Of a DNA stretch of 46,610 nucleotides, positions 26,444-35,018 are shown in pieces. Every line of letters starts with the position of its first letter. Position 1 is the first letter of the stretch. Both the position numbers and the translations under genes were made by a program. Origin of the DNA: an uncultured Bacteroidales bacterium (GTDB lineage: Bacteria > Bacteroidota > Bacteroidia > Bacteroidales > Muribaculaceae); NCBI GenBank assembly GCA_902774055.1, contig CACYGX010000002.1, positions 102,650 through 149,259 of the forward strand, given 5' to 3'. The notes beneath the pieces were generated by a model, which saw nothing but the letters and a program-made list of their open reading frames with translations, was not told the DNA's origin and ran no database searches.

Positions 26444-29281
26444 ATGAAACTAAACGGGCAGGATATTGATTGTGTTGAGGTGCTGGGGGCAAGAGTCCAC
26501 AACCTCAAGAACATTGACGTTGAGATTCCTCACGACAGCCTCACGGTAGTGACGGGGTTGAGTGGCAGCGGCAAGTCGTCGCTGGCATTTGACACCGTGT
26601 TTGCCGAGGGGCAGCGCCGATACCTGGAAACCTTCTCTTCCTATGCCCGTAACATGATGGGGATGCTCGAGCGCCCCAACGTGGACAAGATTTCCGGCCT
26701 GTGTCCCGTCATCTCGATAGGGCAGAAGACGGTCAACCGCAACCCGCGCAGCACCGTGGGCACCACCACCGAGGTCTATGACTACCTGCGACTCCTGTAT
26801 GCCCGCGCTGCCGACGCCTATTCCTACCTGTCGGGAGAGCGCATGGTGAAATATACCATCGACAAGATATTGTCGCTGATCATGGAGCGTTACCAGGGAC
26901 ACCGCATCTACATCATGGCCCCGCTTGTCAAGAACCGCAAGGGACATTACAAGGATCTGTTCGAGAATCTCCGCAAGAAGGGATACATCAACGTCAGGGT
27001 CGATGGGGTGTTGCGGGAAATCACCTTTGGCATGAAGTTGGACCGCTATGTGAACCACAGTGTGGAACTTGTTGTCGATCGCCTGAAGGTGGCCGACAAG
27101 GACAGTAAACGCCTGGAAGACACCGTTGACCTGGCTTTCAAGCAGGGCAACGGACAACTGATGATACTCGATGCCGAAACCGACGAAGTAGGCTACTATA
27201 GCCGGTCGCTCATGGATCCCGCCACGGGATTGTCCTACATGGAACCGGCACCGCACAATTTCTCGTTCAACTCGCCCCTGGGCGCCTGCCCCCATTGCAA
27301 GGGACTGGGATATGTCAATATCATCGACCGTGACAAGATCATGCCCGACATGACCTTGAACATCCGCAATGGCGGCATCCTGCCGTTGGGCAAATACAAG
27401 AATGTGCAGATCTTTTGGCAGATATCTGCCATCTGTGAGAAATACGGCTGCACTCTCGACACCCCGTTGAATGAACTCCCCGAAGAGGCGCTGAACGATA
27501 TCCTCAATGGTACCAACGAGCGCTTGAACCTGCGCACCGAGACCCTATCGACGAGCAACTATTTCCTCACCTTTGACGGTCTGGTAAAGTATATTGAGAT
27601 GCAGCAGGACGACACCGCCACGAGTGCGGCCCAGAAGTGGGCTGGACAATTTTTCTCGCGTGCGGTCTGTCCCGAGTGCGGCGGCTCCCGCCTCAATCGC
27701 GAGGCGCTACACTTCAGGCTGAATGACAAGAACATAGCCCAACTGGCGGCTATGGATATCAGTGAGTTGAGAGACTGGATTGAAGACCTCCAGAATCACG
27801 TGACGCCCATGCAGTGGGAAATTGCCCGCGAAATCGTCAAGGAAATCGGCTCAAGGCTGAATTTCTTGATCGAGGTCGGCTTGGATTATATGTCGCTCAA
27901 CCGCAACTCGGCGTCGTTGTCGGGCGGCGAGAGCCAGCGCATCAGGCTTGCTACCCAGATTGGCTCGCGGCTCGTGAATGTGCTTTATATCCTTGACGAG
28001 CCTTCTATCGGTCTGCACCAGCGCGACAATCAGCGGCTCATCGACTCGTTGAAGACGTTGCGTGACGATGGCAACACCATCCTGGTGGTCGAGCATGACA
28101 AGGAGATGATGCTGCAAGCCGACTACATGATTGACATCGGCCCATTGGCAGGACGCAAGGGAGGCAATATCGTGTTTGCTGGCACTCCGGCCGAACTGCT
28201 CAAGCAACATACCCTCACTGCCGATTACCTGAACGGCACGCAGGCCATCGAAGTGCCCGAGAAACGTCGTGAAGGCAATGGCAAGGCCCTAATCCTGGCA
28301 GGCGCTCGCGGTAACAATCTCAAGAACGTTGACGTGGCGTTTCCGCTAGGGACTTTCATTTGTGTCACGGGAGTGAGTGGCAGCGGCAAGTCCACAATGG
28401 TCAATGCCACCTTGCAGCCCATCCTGAGTCAGCGTTTCTACCGTTCACACACGGCACCCTTGCCCTATGACTCCATCACTGGATTGGAACACGTGGACAA
28501 GGTGGTCACGGTCGATCAGGCCCCGCTGGGACGCACTCCGCGTTCCAATGCAGCCACCTATACCGGCGTGTTCACCGACATCCGCAACCTGTTTGTCAAT
28601 CTGCCCGAATCCAAAATCCGTGCCTACAAGCCTGGACGTTTCTCGTTCAACACTGGCGGCGGCCGTTGTGAGGCCTGTGGCGGAAACGGCTACAAAGCGG
28701 TCGAGATGAATTTCTTGCCTGACGTCCTCGTTCCCTGTCAGGAGTGTGGAGGCAAGCGTTATAACCGCGAGACGCTGGAGGTGAAGTTTAAGGGCAAGTC
28801 CATTGCCGACGTGCTCGACATGACCATCAATCAGGCAGTCGAGTTCTTTGATGCTGTGCCGTCGATTTTGCGCAAGATCAAAGTGCTGCAAGATGTAGGT
28901 TTGGGCTACATCAAGCTGGGACAACCTTCAAGTACGCTCTCGGGTGGAGAGTGCCAGCGTGTAAAGCTCGCCTGTGAACTGGCCAAGAAGGACACGGGCA
29001 AGACGGTTTATATCCTGGACGAGCCGACGACGGGCCTTCACTTTGAGGATGTCAAGGTGTTGCTCGGTGTGCTCAACCGTCTTGTCGATAAGGGCAACAC
29101 GGTCATCGTCATCGAGCACAATATGGATGTCATCAAGTGTGCCGACTATGTCATCGACATGGGACCCGAGGGTGGGCGAGGCGGTGGACAGGTCGTGGCC
29201 TGCGGCACCCCCGAACAGGTGGCTCAATCCACTGCATCAATCACGGCCCAATTCCTCAAGCAAGAACTTCCCCAACGCTAA
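26444..29281 (+). CDS. uvrA: Excinuclease ABC subunit A (UvrA family)
   Basis: 945 residues, double ABC ATPase of nucleotide excision repair that scans DNA and loads UvrB. First half: Walker A GLSGSGKSSLAFDTVF (about residue 40), GQRRYLETFSSYARNMMG, the UvrB-binding region after NPRSTVGTTTEVYDYLRLLYAR, CPHCKGLG, and signature SLSGGESQRIRLATQIGS with LYILDEPSIGLHQRD. Second half: GVSGSGKSTMVNATL, a zinc module CEACGGNGY...CQECGGKRYN, TLSGGECQRVKLACEL and VYILDEPTTGLH. Odd: in the usual first zinc module (about residues 245-285) the first CxxC pair is missing, replaced by MDPATG, leaving only the second pair. Another UvrA may therefore exist elsewhere in the genome; a paralogue (UvrA2-like) assignment is possible. 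Confidence 0.95.
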   Translation: MKLNGQDIDCVEVLGARVHNLKNIDVEIPHDSLTVVTGLSGSGKSSLAFDTVFAEGQRRYLETFSSYARNMMGMLERPNVDKISGLCPVISIGQKTVNRNPRSTVGTTTEVYDYLRLLYARAADAYSYLSGERMVKYTIDKILSLIMERYQGHRIYIMAPLVKNRKGHYKDLFENLRKKGYINVRVDGVLREITFGMKLDRYVNHSVELVVDRLKVADKDSKRLEDTVDLAFKQGNGQLMILDAETDEVGYYSRSLMDPATGLSYMEPAPHNFSFNSPLGACPHCKGLGYVNIIDRDKIMPDMTLNIRNGGILPLGKYKNVQIFWQISAICEKYGCTLDTPLNELPEEALNDILNGTNERLNLRTETLSTSNYFLTFDGLVKYIEMQQDDTATSAAQKWAGQFFSRAVCPECGGSRLNREALHFRLNDKNIAQLAAMDISELRDWIEDLQNHVTPMQWEIAREIVKEIGSRLNFLIEVGLDYMSLNRNSASLSGGESQRIRLATQIGSRLVNVLYILDEPSIGLHQRDNQRLIDSLKTLRDDGNTILVVEHDKEMMLQADYMIDIGPLAGRKGGNIVFAGTPAELLKQHTLTADYLNGTQAIEVPEKRREGNGKALILAGARGNNLKNVDVAFPLGTFICVTGVSGSGKSTMVNATLQPILSQRFYRSHTAPLPYDSITGLEHVDKVVTVDQAPLGRTPRSNAATYTGVFTDIRNLFVNLPESKIRAYKPGRFSFNTGGGRCEACGGNGYKAVEMNFLPDVLVPCQECGGKRYNRETLEVKFKGKSIADVLDMTINQAVEFFDAVPSILRKIKVLQDVGLGYIKLGQPSSTLSGGECQRVKLACELAKKDTGKTVYILDEPTTGLHFEDVKVLLGVLNRLVDKGNTVIVIEHNMDVIKCADYVIDMGPEGGRGGGQVVACGTPEQVAQSTASITAQFLKQELPQR

Positions 29282-30772
29282 ATATAACAGAAGTTGACCC
29301 TGCAATTTTTAAGGTAACAATATAGACGTTGACCCTGATAGTTTTTTAATGCCAATTTCGCTAATAAGACAAATGACACGAAAAAAGTTAAACTAGTCGC
29401 AATCATTTGATAAATTCGTGATATTTGCATTAGCCCCAGGGCCACGGGTCAACAGTTATATCATTGCCTTTTTTTAAATGCGATTTCCGCTGCTGAGACA
29501 ATTTCACTCGCAATGAACTTCGCAATAATTTGATAAATTGAGGTCACCAAGATAAAGGTTCGAGCAATTCGCATGAGCCCCGCTGGGGGTAGGCGAACTT
29601 GGATTTCATTGTCAAAAATGATGTTTGGCACGGTCTCATCTGGATGGGGTAGAGCGTCCAATTTTGAGATGATTTTGAAAAATTGCACAGTTTTTGGTTC
29701 AGAAAATTTCGTTTCAAGAGGTCCTGGACGTGTCTTAAAGGCCCCCTCTGTTGAACAAAAAATCAGAAAAATCTTCCTTAATCCAAAGCTCATTTTTCAC
29801 TCTCGACAGCGTGTAGGGTGGGCGAGAATCAACGATTTAGGCTGATATTGAACATTTGAAAAATTGGTCAAAATGTCGCATTTTGGCCAATTTTTGCCTT
29901 TAAATGCCAAAATCAAGGAAAATGGCCGATTTTTGGCGTTTTTCCTGTTTTCTGAATCAATATCAGGAGTTAAATTTACGCCCCAATAAACGCCATTAAA
30001 CATAGATAAATAGGGGTTGTTTGTCAAATGTTGGAAAGTTATTAATCCTGTAGAATTGATTATTTTTTGGAATTTCGACCTGATTTAGGTGCGCTTGTAA
30101 AATATCGCAAGGAAATCGAGTTGAGCGCTCAGAAAACCAAAATTGGTATTTTACCAACGCGAAATTCTGGTTTGAAAACGGGTCGATATTTGCGTTTTCA
30201 AACGGTGGGGTGGGGAACGAAATCCCCTGTTTTTGCCCCTGGATCCCTATTTGCATTTGCGACACAGGCTTAAAAAACGGGAATTTACACCTGTAAAGTT
30301 TACAAAAACAGCCAAAAATTGAGTTAACACATTTTTACATACACTACAATTAATTGAAAATCAGTAAAATATACAAAAAACATCGAGTTTTACTATATGA
30401 TTTAGCCTATCTAGTACTGATGTGGTTTTTGCTCTTAAATAATAACAACTTAAATCACTGAAAATCAACAAATAATATATTATTATATAAAGTATTAATT
30501 TAAATAATTTGATTTACTTTTGAAATCGGGCAAAAATTGCCATTTTTTGGAAAAAGTAATTGCAAATTATAAAATTTTCGTTTTTAAATTTGGTCAATTC
30601 AATAATTCGTTTTAAATTTGCAATCCCAAAATTAAAGAAACCAAACAGGCCAATTTTTGATTTTGGGGAGATTTTTGGGGGTATTCCGAGTCACTGGTTT
30701 GGTTCAGAAAATTTTTTACTCACAGATTTGTGATTCTAGAGCCCTTGAGTATGGATTGAAAATTGTTCTTAA
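29282..30772. other. 1.5-kb AT-rich gene desert
   Basis: No frame here has a start context, conserved motif or codon use like the neighbours. The stretch is strongly AT-rich, most so at 30340-30640, in a window otherwise near 50% GC. It holds gttgaccctg twice (29293-29302, 29328-29337) with its inverse gggtcaac at 29446-29453, a degenerate direct duplication (see 29397-29539), and recurring ttggcc(a/g)atttttg words near 29880-29940 and 30648. TACTTTTG at 30515-30522 fits a -7 box without a -33 partner. No DnaA-box cluster, tRNA or integrase is seen. It may be a decayed insertion or a large regulatory region for the XRE gene that follows. Confidence 0.6.
29397..29539. repeat. Degenerate direct repeats in the AT-rich region
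   Basis: tcgcaat.atttgataaatt occurs at 29397-29416 and 29520-29539 (19 of 20 identical). The resemblance extends on both sides: aatttcgct...gagac/taagacaa-like words upstream and gca(t)t(t/g)agcccc downstream. This suggests two diverged copies of a unit of roughly 110-120 nt. Confidence 0.5.
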
Positions 30773-31309
30773 ATGGATATTGTATCGAGATTAAAAAAGT
30801 TCCTGGATCATGCTGGGATTTCCAATTCCCAGTTTGCGGACACTTGCGTGATACCACGTCCGACCCTTTCACAGTTGCTCAACGGACGCAACAAGAAAGT
30901 GAGTGATGAGGTGATCGCCAAGATACATCGTGCATATCCTTCACTCAACATTATGTGGCTCCTCTTTGGGGATGGCGAGATGATCTCGGGTGGTGAGAAC
31001 AATACTGGCGAGGGAGAGAATCTCTCAGGCGCTGCTAAAAACCCCGAGGGCCATGTTGACGACATGGGCCAGAGGGCGATATCGTTCGTGGACGAGGACA
31101 ATAATAATGGGTACCGTCCCGTGTCTCGTCCCGCCCAGCGCATGGCGACCCCCTCAACGGTAAACGAGGCCATCCAGAACCTGATGCGCAGCAGTACCGC
31201 CGGCCGCATGCAACGCGGTGCTGCCCCGCCCGATGCCCGTCGGGTGGTGAACATCATGGTCTTCTACAGTGACGGTCGCTTTGAACAATTCATACCTCAG
31301 CAATCATGA
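30773..31309 (+). CDS. XRE-family helix-turn-helix regulator
   Basis: 178 residues. The N-terminal 60 form a lambda-repressor-like HTH: MDIVSRLKKFLDHAGISNSQFADTCVIPRPTLSQLLNGRNKKVSDEVIAKIHRAYPSLNIMWLLFGDGEM, a form common in Bacteroidales, ending in the WLLFGxG motif. A Gly/Asn/Glu-rich linker leads to a short C-terminal module ARRVVNIMVFYSDGRFEQFIPQ that resembles a small beta domain found at the end of many such regulators. No phage genes are nearby, so a housekeeping or local regulator is more likely than a prophage repressor (inference). It follows the AT-rich desert and precedes an inverted repeat. Confidence 0.85.
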   Translation: MDIVSRLKKFLDHAGISNSQFADTCVIPRPTLSQLLNGRNKKVSDEVIAKIHRAYPSLNIMWLLFGDGEMISGGENNTGEGENLSGAAKNPEGHVDDMGQRAISFVDEDNNNGYRPVSRPAQRMATPSTVNEAIQNLMRSSTAGRMQRGAAPPDARRVVNIMVFYSDGRFEQFIPQQS

Positions 31310-31336
31310 AGGAATTATTATAATGTAATAATGTTG

Positions 31337-31474
31337 ACTCACGGGGCTTTGCCGGCTGCGACACACTTTTTTTAGAATAACGACTTTTGCCGCACATTAA
31401 TAGTAAAACAGACCAATACCATAATAATAGAAACGAACCATTGCTATCGAAGAGCAGCCGGCAAGCCAGTGAGT
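31337..31474. repeat. Long inverted repeat between the XRE and HerA genes
   Basis: The arms 31337-31359 (actcacggggctttgccggctgc) and 31454-31474 (gcagccggcaagccagtgagt) are near reverse complements (core tgccggctgc perfect, with small gaps) around a 94-nt AT-rich centre. Within the 320-nt gap this would fold into a cruciform or an RNA stem closed at its base. It precedes an A/C-rich stretch with two copies of an aataaa(a)caaccatt motif (near 31488 and 31516) and then the terminator at 31570-31599. A structured small RNA is possible, but I see no good promoter. Confidence 0.5.
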
Positions 31475-31569
31475 GTACTAGAGAGACAATAAACAACCAT
31501 TCAATAGCACTAACATAATAAAACAACCATTACCTAACTGATAAAACGACAAACCAACTAAGCACAAGA

Positions 31570-31599
31570 ACAGCCCTGAGGTGATTGCCTCAGGGCTGT
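31570..31599. terminator. Bidirectional terminator between the XRE and HerA genes
   Basis: The 12-bp perfect stem acagccctgagg/cctcagggctgt has a 6-nt loop. It lies 32 nt after the HerA stop as read on the minus strand and serves the convergent plus-strand transcript as well. T-rich tracts on both sides are modest. Confidence 0.75.
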
Positions 31600-31631
31600 C
31601 GTTTCCTGTTAAACGGGTGAGCGGGTCTTCC

Positions 31632-33212
31632 CTACTTGACTACATTGCCCAGGATGTCGCGCAATATCTGCCGTCCGGCAGCGCTGGTGGCATTCTTTAC
31701 CGCACGCCCCGCAGCGTCCTTGACGCTGGTGTTCTTGCCTTTCTTGCCCGTGATGGCATCGGACACGGTTTTGCCTAAGATGGTTGCTAGGGTGCCTGTC
31801 ACTGCCGTTACCACGGCTTTCCACACCTTGGACCAGATGGTCTTTTCTTTCTTCTTGGACTTCTCTTCTTTTTCGGCCTCCTTGGCGGCGGCAGCCTCTT
31901 CAGCGGCCTTGGCATCGGCTTCGGCCTCACGTGCAAAGACCTCAAAGACGCTCTCGCGTTCCTGGACTTCTTTATACTTGCGGTTGATGTCGCTGGCGGC
32001 ATTCATGATGTCCAGGCGCTGCCCCTCGGTGATGGCACCGATTTGGCTCAACGGGAAGAGTATCTTGGCGCGTTCGACGACACATGGCGCACCTTTCTCG
32101 TCAAGGAACGACACGAGCGCTTCACCAGTCTCGAGGTTGAGGATGGCGTCCTCAGTCTTGAATTCAGGGTTAGCGCGGAAGGTCTCGGCAGCCACTTTGA
32201 CGGCCTTCTGGTCGCGCGGGGTATAGGCGCGCAGGGCATGCTGCACACGGTTACCCAACTGGCCCAGGATGACATCGGGGATGTCGGTGGGCAGCTGTGA
32301 GATAAAGAAGATACCCACGCCCTTACTGCGAATCAGGCGGATGACTTGCTCAATCTTATCGGTCAGGGCCTTGCTGGTGTCCTCAAACAGCATGTGTGCC
32401 TCGTCAAAGAAGAAGATCAGTTTGGGTTTCTCCAGGTCGCCCACCTCGGGCAGGGTGCTGTAGAGCTCACTCAGCAGCCACAGCAGGAAGGTAGAGTATA
32501 ACTTGGGCTGCAGCATCAGTTTGTCGGCTGCAAGGACACTCAGCACGCCTTGGCCGTCCTTGGTGGCCAGCAGGTCCATGATGTCAAACGAGGGCACGCC
32601 GAAGAACTTATCGGCGCCCTGGTTCTCGAGATGAAGCAATGCACGCTGGATGGCGCCGATGCTGGCGGTGGACACGTTGCCATATTGGGTGGTGTACTCC
32701 TTGGCGTGTCGCGACAGCCAGTCCAGGGCCGAGCGGAGGTCCTTGACATCGTCGAGCAGCACGCCTTTCTCGTCGAGAATGCGGTACAGGATGTTGAGCA
32801 CGCCCGTTTGGGTGTCATTCAGGTTCAGGATGCGGGCCATCAAGTCGGGACCCATCTCGCCAATGGTCGAGCGCATCGAGATGCCTTGCTCGCCAAACAC
32901 GTCATAGAACCTTACTGGGCAGCCCTCAAAGGTCAGGTCGCTCTGATCCATGCCGAACTCGGGCAATCTCTTCTCGATGAAGCCTGACAGCTTGCCCGGC
33001 TGGCTGACTCCCGACAGGTCGCCCTTCATGTCGGCCATGAAGCAGGGCACGCCGGCCTTGCAGAAACTCTCGGCAATCACTTGCAGGGTCACCGTCTTGC
33101 CTGTTCCCGTCGCGCCGGCGATCAGGCCGTGGCGGTTGGCCATGTTGCCCAGGATGCTGATGGGACCGTTAGGCCCGTGGGCGATGTAGAATCCGTTCTC
33201 TTGAGTGTACAT
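31632..33212 (-). CDS. HerA-like ATPase (DUF853 family, YjgR-type)
   Basis: 526 residues, FtsK/HerA-superfamily P-loop ATPase. Seen: N-terminal GPNGPISILGNMANRHGLIAGATGTGKTVTLQVIAESF with Walker A GATGTGKT (about residue 35), DMKGDLSGVSQPGK, Walker B LIFFFDEAHMLFEDTSKAL (about 265), sensor IFFISQLPTDIPDVILGQLGNRVQHALRA. After residue 420 comes an Ala/Glu/Lys-rich coiled coil (AEADAKAAEEAAAAKEAEKEEKSKKKEK), then a hydrophobic C-terminal region. Family members are widespread, and their substrate (DNA or protein pumping) is not settled. No NurA nuclease partner lies nearby, unlike true HerA operons. The promoter is at 33265-33296. Confidence 0.9.
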   Translation of the reverse strand: MYTQENGFYIAHGPNGPISILGNMANRHGLIAGATGTGKTVTLQVIAESFCKAGVPCFMADMKGDLSGVSQPGKLSGFIEKRLPEFGMDQSDLTFEGCPVRFYDVFGEQGISMRSTIGEMGPDLMARILNLNDTQTGVLNILYRILDEKGVLLDDVKDLRSALDWLSRHAKEYTTQYGNVSTASIGAIQRALLHLENQGADKFFGVPSFDIMDLLATKDGQGVLSVLAADKLMLQPKLYSTFLLWLLSELYSTLPEVGDLEKPKLIFFFDEAHMLFEDTSKALTDKIEQVIRLIRSKGVGIFFISQLPTDIPDVILGQLGNRVQHALRAYTPRDQKAVKVAAETFRANPEFKTEDAILNLETGEALVSFLDEKGAPCVVERAKILFPLSQIGAITEGQRLDIMNAASDINRKYKEVQERESVFEVFAREAEADAKAAEEAAAAKEAEKEEKSKKKEKTIWSKVWKAVVTAVTGTLATILGKTVSDAITGKKGKNTSVKDAAGRAVKNATSAAGRQILRDILGNVVK

Positions 33213-33264
33213 AATTGTGGTCGTATTTATTGGTTATTTATGTTCTTCTCTTGTTTATCGGTTA

Positions 33265-33296
33265 CAAAGTTAGACCTTTTCCCGAACAAATCCAAA
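33265..33296 (-). promoter_or_regulatory. Promoter of the HerA-like gene
   Basis: Minus strand: -33 TTTG (33293-33296), a 20-nt spacer, and -7 TAACTTTG (33265-33272). Both elements fit the consensus. Confidence 0.8.
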
Positions 33297-33410
33297 TCAA
33301 ATGTGTAAATATATCATCATTTCATAAGCAGATGTCCTCTTGGTTGCGGCCCATTATTAACTGATTCCCGTAATTGTGCCCATTTTTGTGAAATTTTTTT
33401 ATGATTATTC

Positions 33411-33441
33411 TTGTTTGTATGAATTATTGAATATATATTTG
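33411..33441 (+). promoter_or_regulatory. Promoter of the trpL-trpB2 transcript
   Basis: -33 TTG (33411-33413), a 20-nt spacer, and -7 TATATTTG (33434-33441). Transcription would begin near 33447, about 15 nt before the leader peptide. Confidence 0.82.
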
Positions 33442-33462
33442 CCGCGTCAACATAAATATGAG

Positions 33463-33525
33463 ATGACAATGACAATGATTTCATTAAATTGGTGGTGGCG
33501 CAACTCGAGATTGAAAAAGTCGTGA
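33463..33525 (+). CDS. Tryptophan leader peptide (trpL-like, 20 aa)
   Basis: A 20-codon ORF: ATG at 33463, then M-T-M-I-S-L-N, three consecutive Trp codons (TGG at 33490-33498), then RNSRLKKS and TGA at 33523-33525. It lies between a consensus promoter and a terminator hairpin ahead of trpB2. WWWRNS closely recalls the WWRTS end of the E. coli trp leader peptide. Its expected job is to be translated: stalling at the Trp codons when charged tRNA-Trp is scarce would change the downstream RNA fold. Methionines at codons 3 and 5 are alternative starts that keep the Trp run. Three Trp codons in a row at random are very unlikely. The peptide itself probably has no other role. Confidence 0.85.
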   Translation: MTMTMISLNWWWRNSRLKKS

Positions 33526-33599
33526 GTCGCCTGACCGTATGGAATCATAAGATTACAATAAAGAAAAAAAAGGTCTGTCGTTCTTGCGACAGACCTTTT
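33491..33599 (+). promoter_or_regulatory. Ribosome-mediated tryptophan attenuator (pause, antiterminator and terminator hairpins)
   Basis: Three mutually exclusive folds can be drawn. 1:2 pause hairpin: ggt (33491) with acc (33534), ggcg (33497-33500) with cgcc (33528-33531), actc (33503-33506) with gagt (33524-33527); arm 1 covers the Trp codons and arm 2 the stop codon. 2:3 antiterminator: gtcgc (33526-33530) with gcgac (33586-33590) and gacc (33533-33536) with ggtc (33572-33575). 3:4 terminator: 13 perfect pairs aaaaggtctgtcg/cgacagacctttt (33568-33599), loop ttcttg. A ribosome stalled on Trp frees arm 2 for 2:3; one that reaches the stop covers arm 2 and lets 3:4 form. On the plus strand the terminator's T run is inside the stem and followed by aaattatt. 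Confidence 0.78.
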
Positions 33600-33626
33600 A
33601 AATTATTAATCATAATCATTACCAAA

Positions 33627-34985
33627 ATGAAACAGAAACGATTTATTCTTCAAGAGAACGAGTTGCCCACAGCATGGTACAACATTCAGGCTGACATGGC
33701 CACCAAGCCCATGCCTCCCATCCATCCTGCCACACGGCAGCCGCTTGGCGTGGACGATTTGGCCCGCATTTTCCCGCGTGAATGTTGTGTGCAGGAACTA
33801 GATACCGAGCACCAGTTCATCCCCATCCCCGAGGAAGTATTGGACAAGTATAAATTCTATCGTTCTACCCCACTCGTGCGTGCCTATGCGCTGGAGCAGG
33901 CCCTGCAGACGCCGGCGCATATCTACTTCAAGAATGAATCGGTAAACCCGTTGGGTTCCCATAAAATCAACTCGGCCCTGGCGCAGTGCTATTATGCAAA
34001 GCAGGAAGGGACCACCAACGTCACCACCGAGACGGGAGCCGGGCAATGGGGTGCTGCCCTGGCCTATGCTGCAAAGGTGTTTGGCCTTGAGGCAGCTGTA
34101 TATCAAGTGAAAATCTCCATGCAACAGAAGCCCTACCGCTCGTCTATCATGCGCACCTTTGGCGCCGCCGTGACGGGTTCGCCTTCCATGTCAACCCGAG
34201 CGGGCAAGGACATCATTACACGCGATCCTCACCACCCAGGATCGCTTGGAACCGCTATATCTGAGGCGGTGGAATTGGCCACAACGACCCCGAACTGCAA
34301 GTACACTCTAGGCTCGGTGCTCAACCATGTGGGCCTTCATCAGACTATCATCGGTCTGGAGGCCGAGAAACAGATGGCCATGGCTGGCGAATATCCCGAT
34401 GTGGTCATTGCCTGTTTTGGTGGCGGCTCAAATTTTGGCGGCATTGCCTTCCCCTTCATGCGTCACAATCTCAAGGACGGCAAGCAGACCGAGTTCATCG
34501 CCGCCGAGCCCGAGAGTTGCCCGAAACTCACACGTGGCGTGTTCCGTTATGATTTTGGTGACGAGGCTGGCTATACCCCGTTGTTGCCGATGTTCACGTT
34601 AGGGCATTCCTTCAAACCAGCCAATATCCATGCTGGAGGCTTGCGTTATCATGGCGCAGGCGTGATTATCTCCCAGTTGCTCAAGGACGGGCTCATGCGC
34701 GGTGTCGATATCCCCCAACTCGAATCCTTTGACGCCGGAATGCTCTTTGCCCGCACTGAGGGCATCATCCCCGCCCCAGAGTCCAGCCACGCCATTGCCG
34801 CTGCCATCCGTGAAGCCGAGAAATGCAAGCAAACGGGCGATGAAAAGGTCATCCTGTTCAATCTCTCGGGCCATGGCCTGATTGACATGACTGCCTACGA
34901 CCAGTATCTGAATGGCGATCTCATGAACTATAGGATCACCGATGCCGACATCGAACGGACCCTGCAGGGCCTGCCCAGCATTTAG
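33627..34985 (+). CDS. trpB: TrpB2-type tryptophan synthase beta subunit
   Basis: 452 residues from the ATG at 33627. The frame is open further upstream but overlaps the leader peptide and terminator, so the later start is chosen. PLP enzyme making L-tryptophan from indole and serine. Seen: N-terminal MKQKRFILQENELPTAWYNIQADM and RSTPLVRAYALEQ, typical of the longer TrpB2 branch (about 450 residues against about 400 for TrpB1), PLP lysine in NPLGSHKINSALAQ (Lys113), ETGAGQWGAALA, and the PLP phosphate loop ACFGGGSNFGG. TrpB2 works without a strong TrpA contact and is thought to salvage free indole. No trpA or other trp gene is in the window, and the gene sits alone behind its own attenuator. 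Indole salvage under Trp shortage is the likely role (inference). Confidence 0.94.
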   Translation: MKQKRFILQENELPTAWYNIQADMATKPMPPIHPATRQPLGVDDLARIFPRECCVQELDTEHQFIPIPEEVLDKYKFYRSTPLVRAYALEQALQTPAHIYFKNESVNPLGSHKINSALAQCYYAKQEGTTNVTTETGAGQWGAALAYAAKVFGLEAAVYQVKISMQQKPYRSSIMRTFGAAVTGSPSMSTRAGKDIITRDPHHPGSLGTAISEAVELATTTPNCKYTLGSVLNHVGLHQTIIGLEAEKQMAMAGEYPDVVIACFGGGSNFGGIAFPFMRHNLKDGKQTEFIAAEPESCPKLTRGVFRYDFGDEAGYTPLLPMFTLGHSFKPANIHAGGLRYHGAGVIISQLLKDGLMRGVDIPQLESFDAGMLFARTEGIIPAPESSHAIAAAIREAEKCKQTGDEKVILFNLSGHGLIDMTAYDQYLNGDLMNYRITDADIERTLQGLPSI

Positions 34986-35018
34986 ACTTTTACCTGACAT
35001 AACTTATCATGATAATGG

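Noticed and set aside
29461-29793. 110-codon minus-strand frame in the AT-rich region
   Set aside because: No promoter or homologous motif; the frame arises in a repeat-bearing non-coding stretch.
29797-30273. Overlapping frames of 68-89 codons near 30 kb
   Set aside because: Codon use and composition follow the local AT bias, and no start context or conserved motif is present.
30340-30640. AT-rich stretch as a replication origin
   Set aside because: No cluster of DnaA boxes and no dnaA or gidA neighbour.
31337-31474. Inverted repeat as 6S RNA
   Set aside because: The AT-rich centre and poor pairing outside the arms do not give the long hairpin with a central bubble expected of 6S RNA.
33489-33626. 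Upstream extension of trpB2 in frame to 33489
   Set aside because: It overlaps the leader peptide and the terminator hairpin and adds residues unlike TrpB2; the ATG at 33627 matches the family start.
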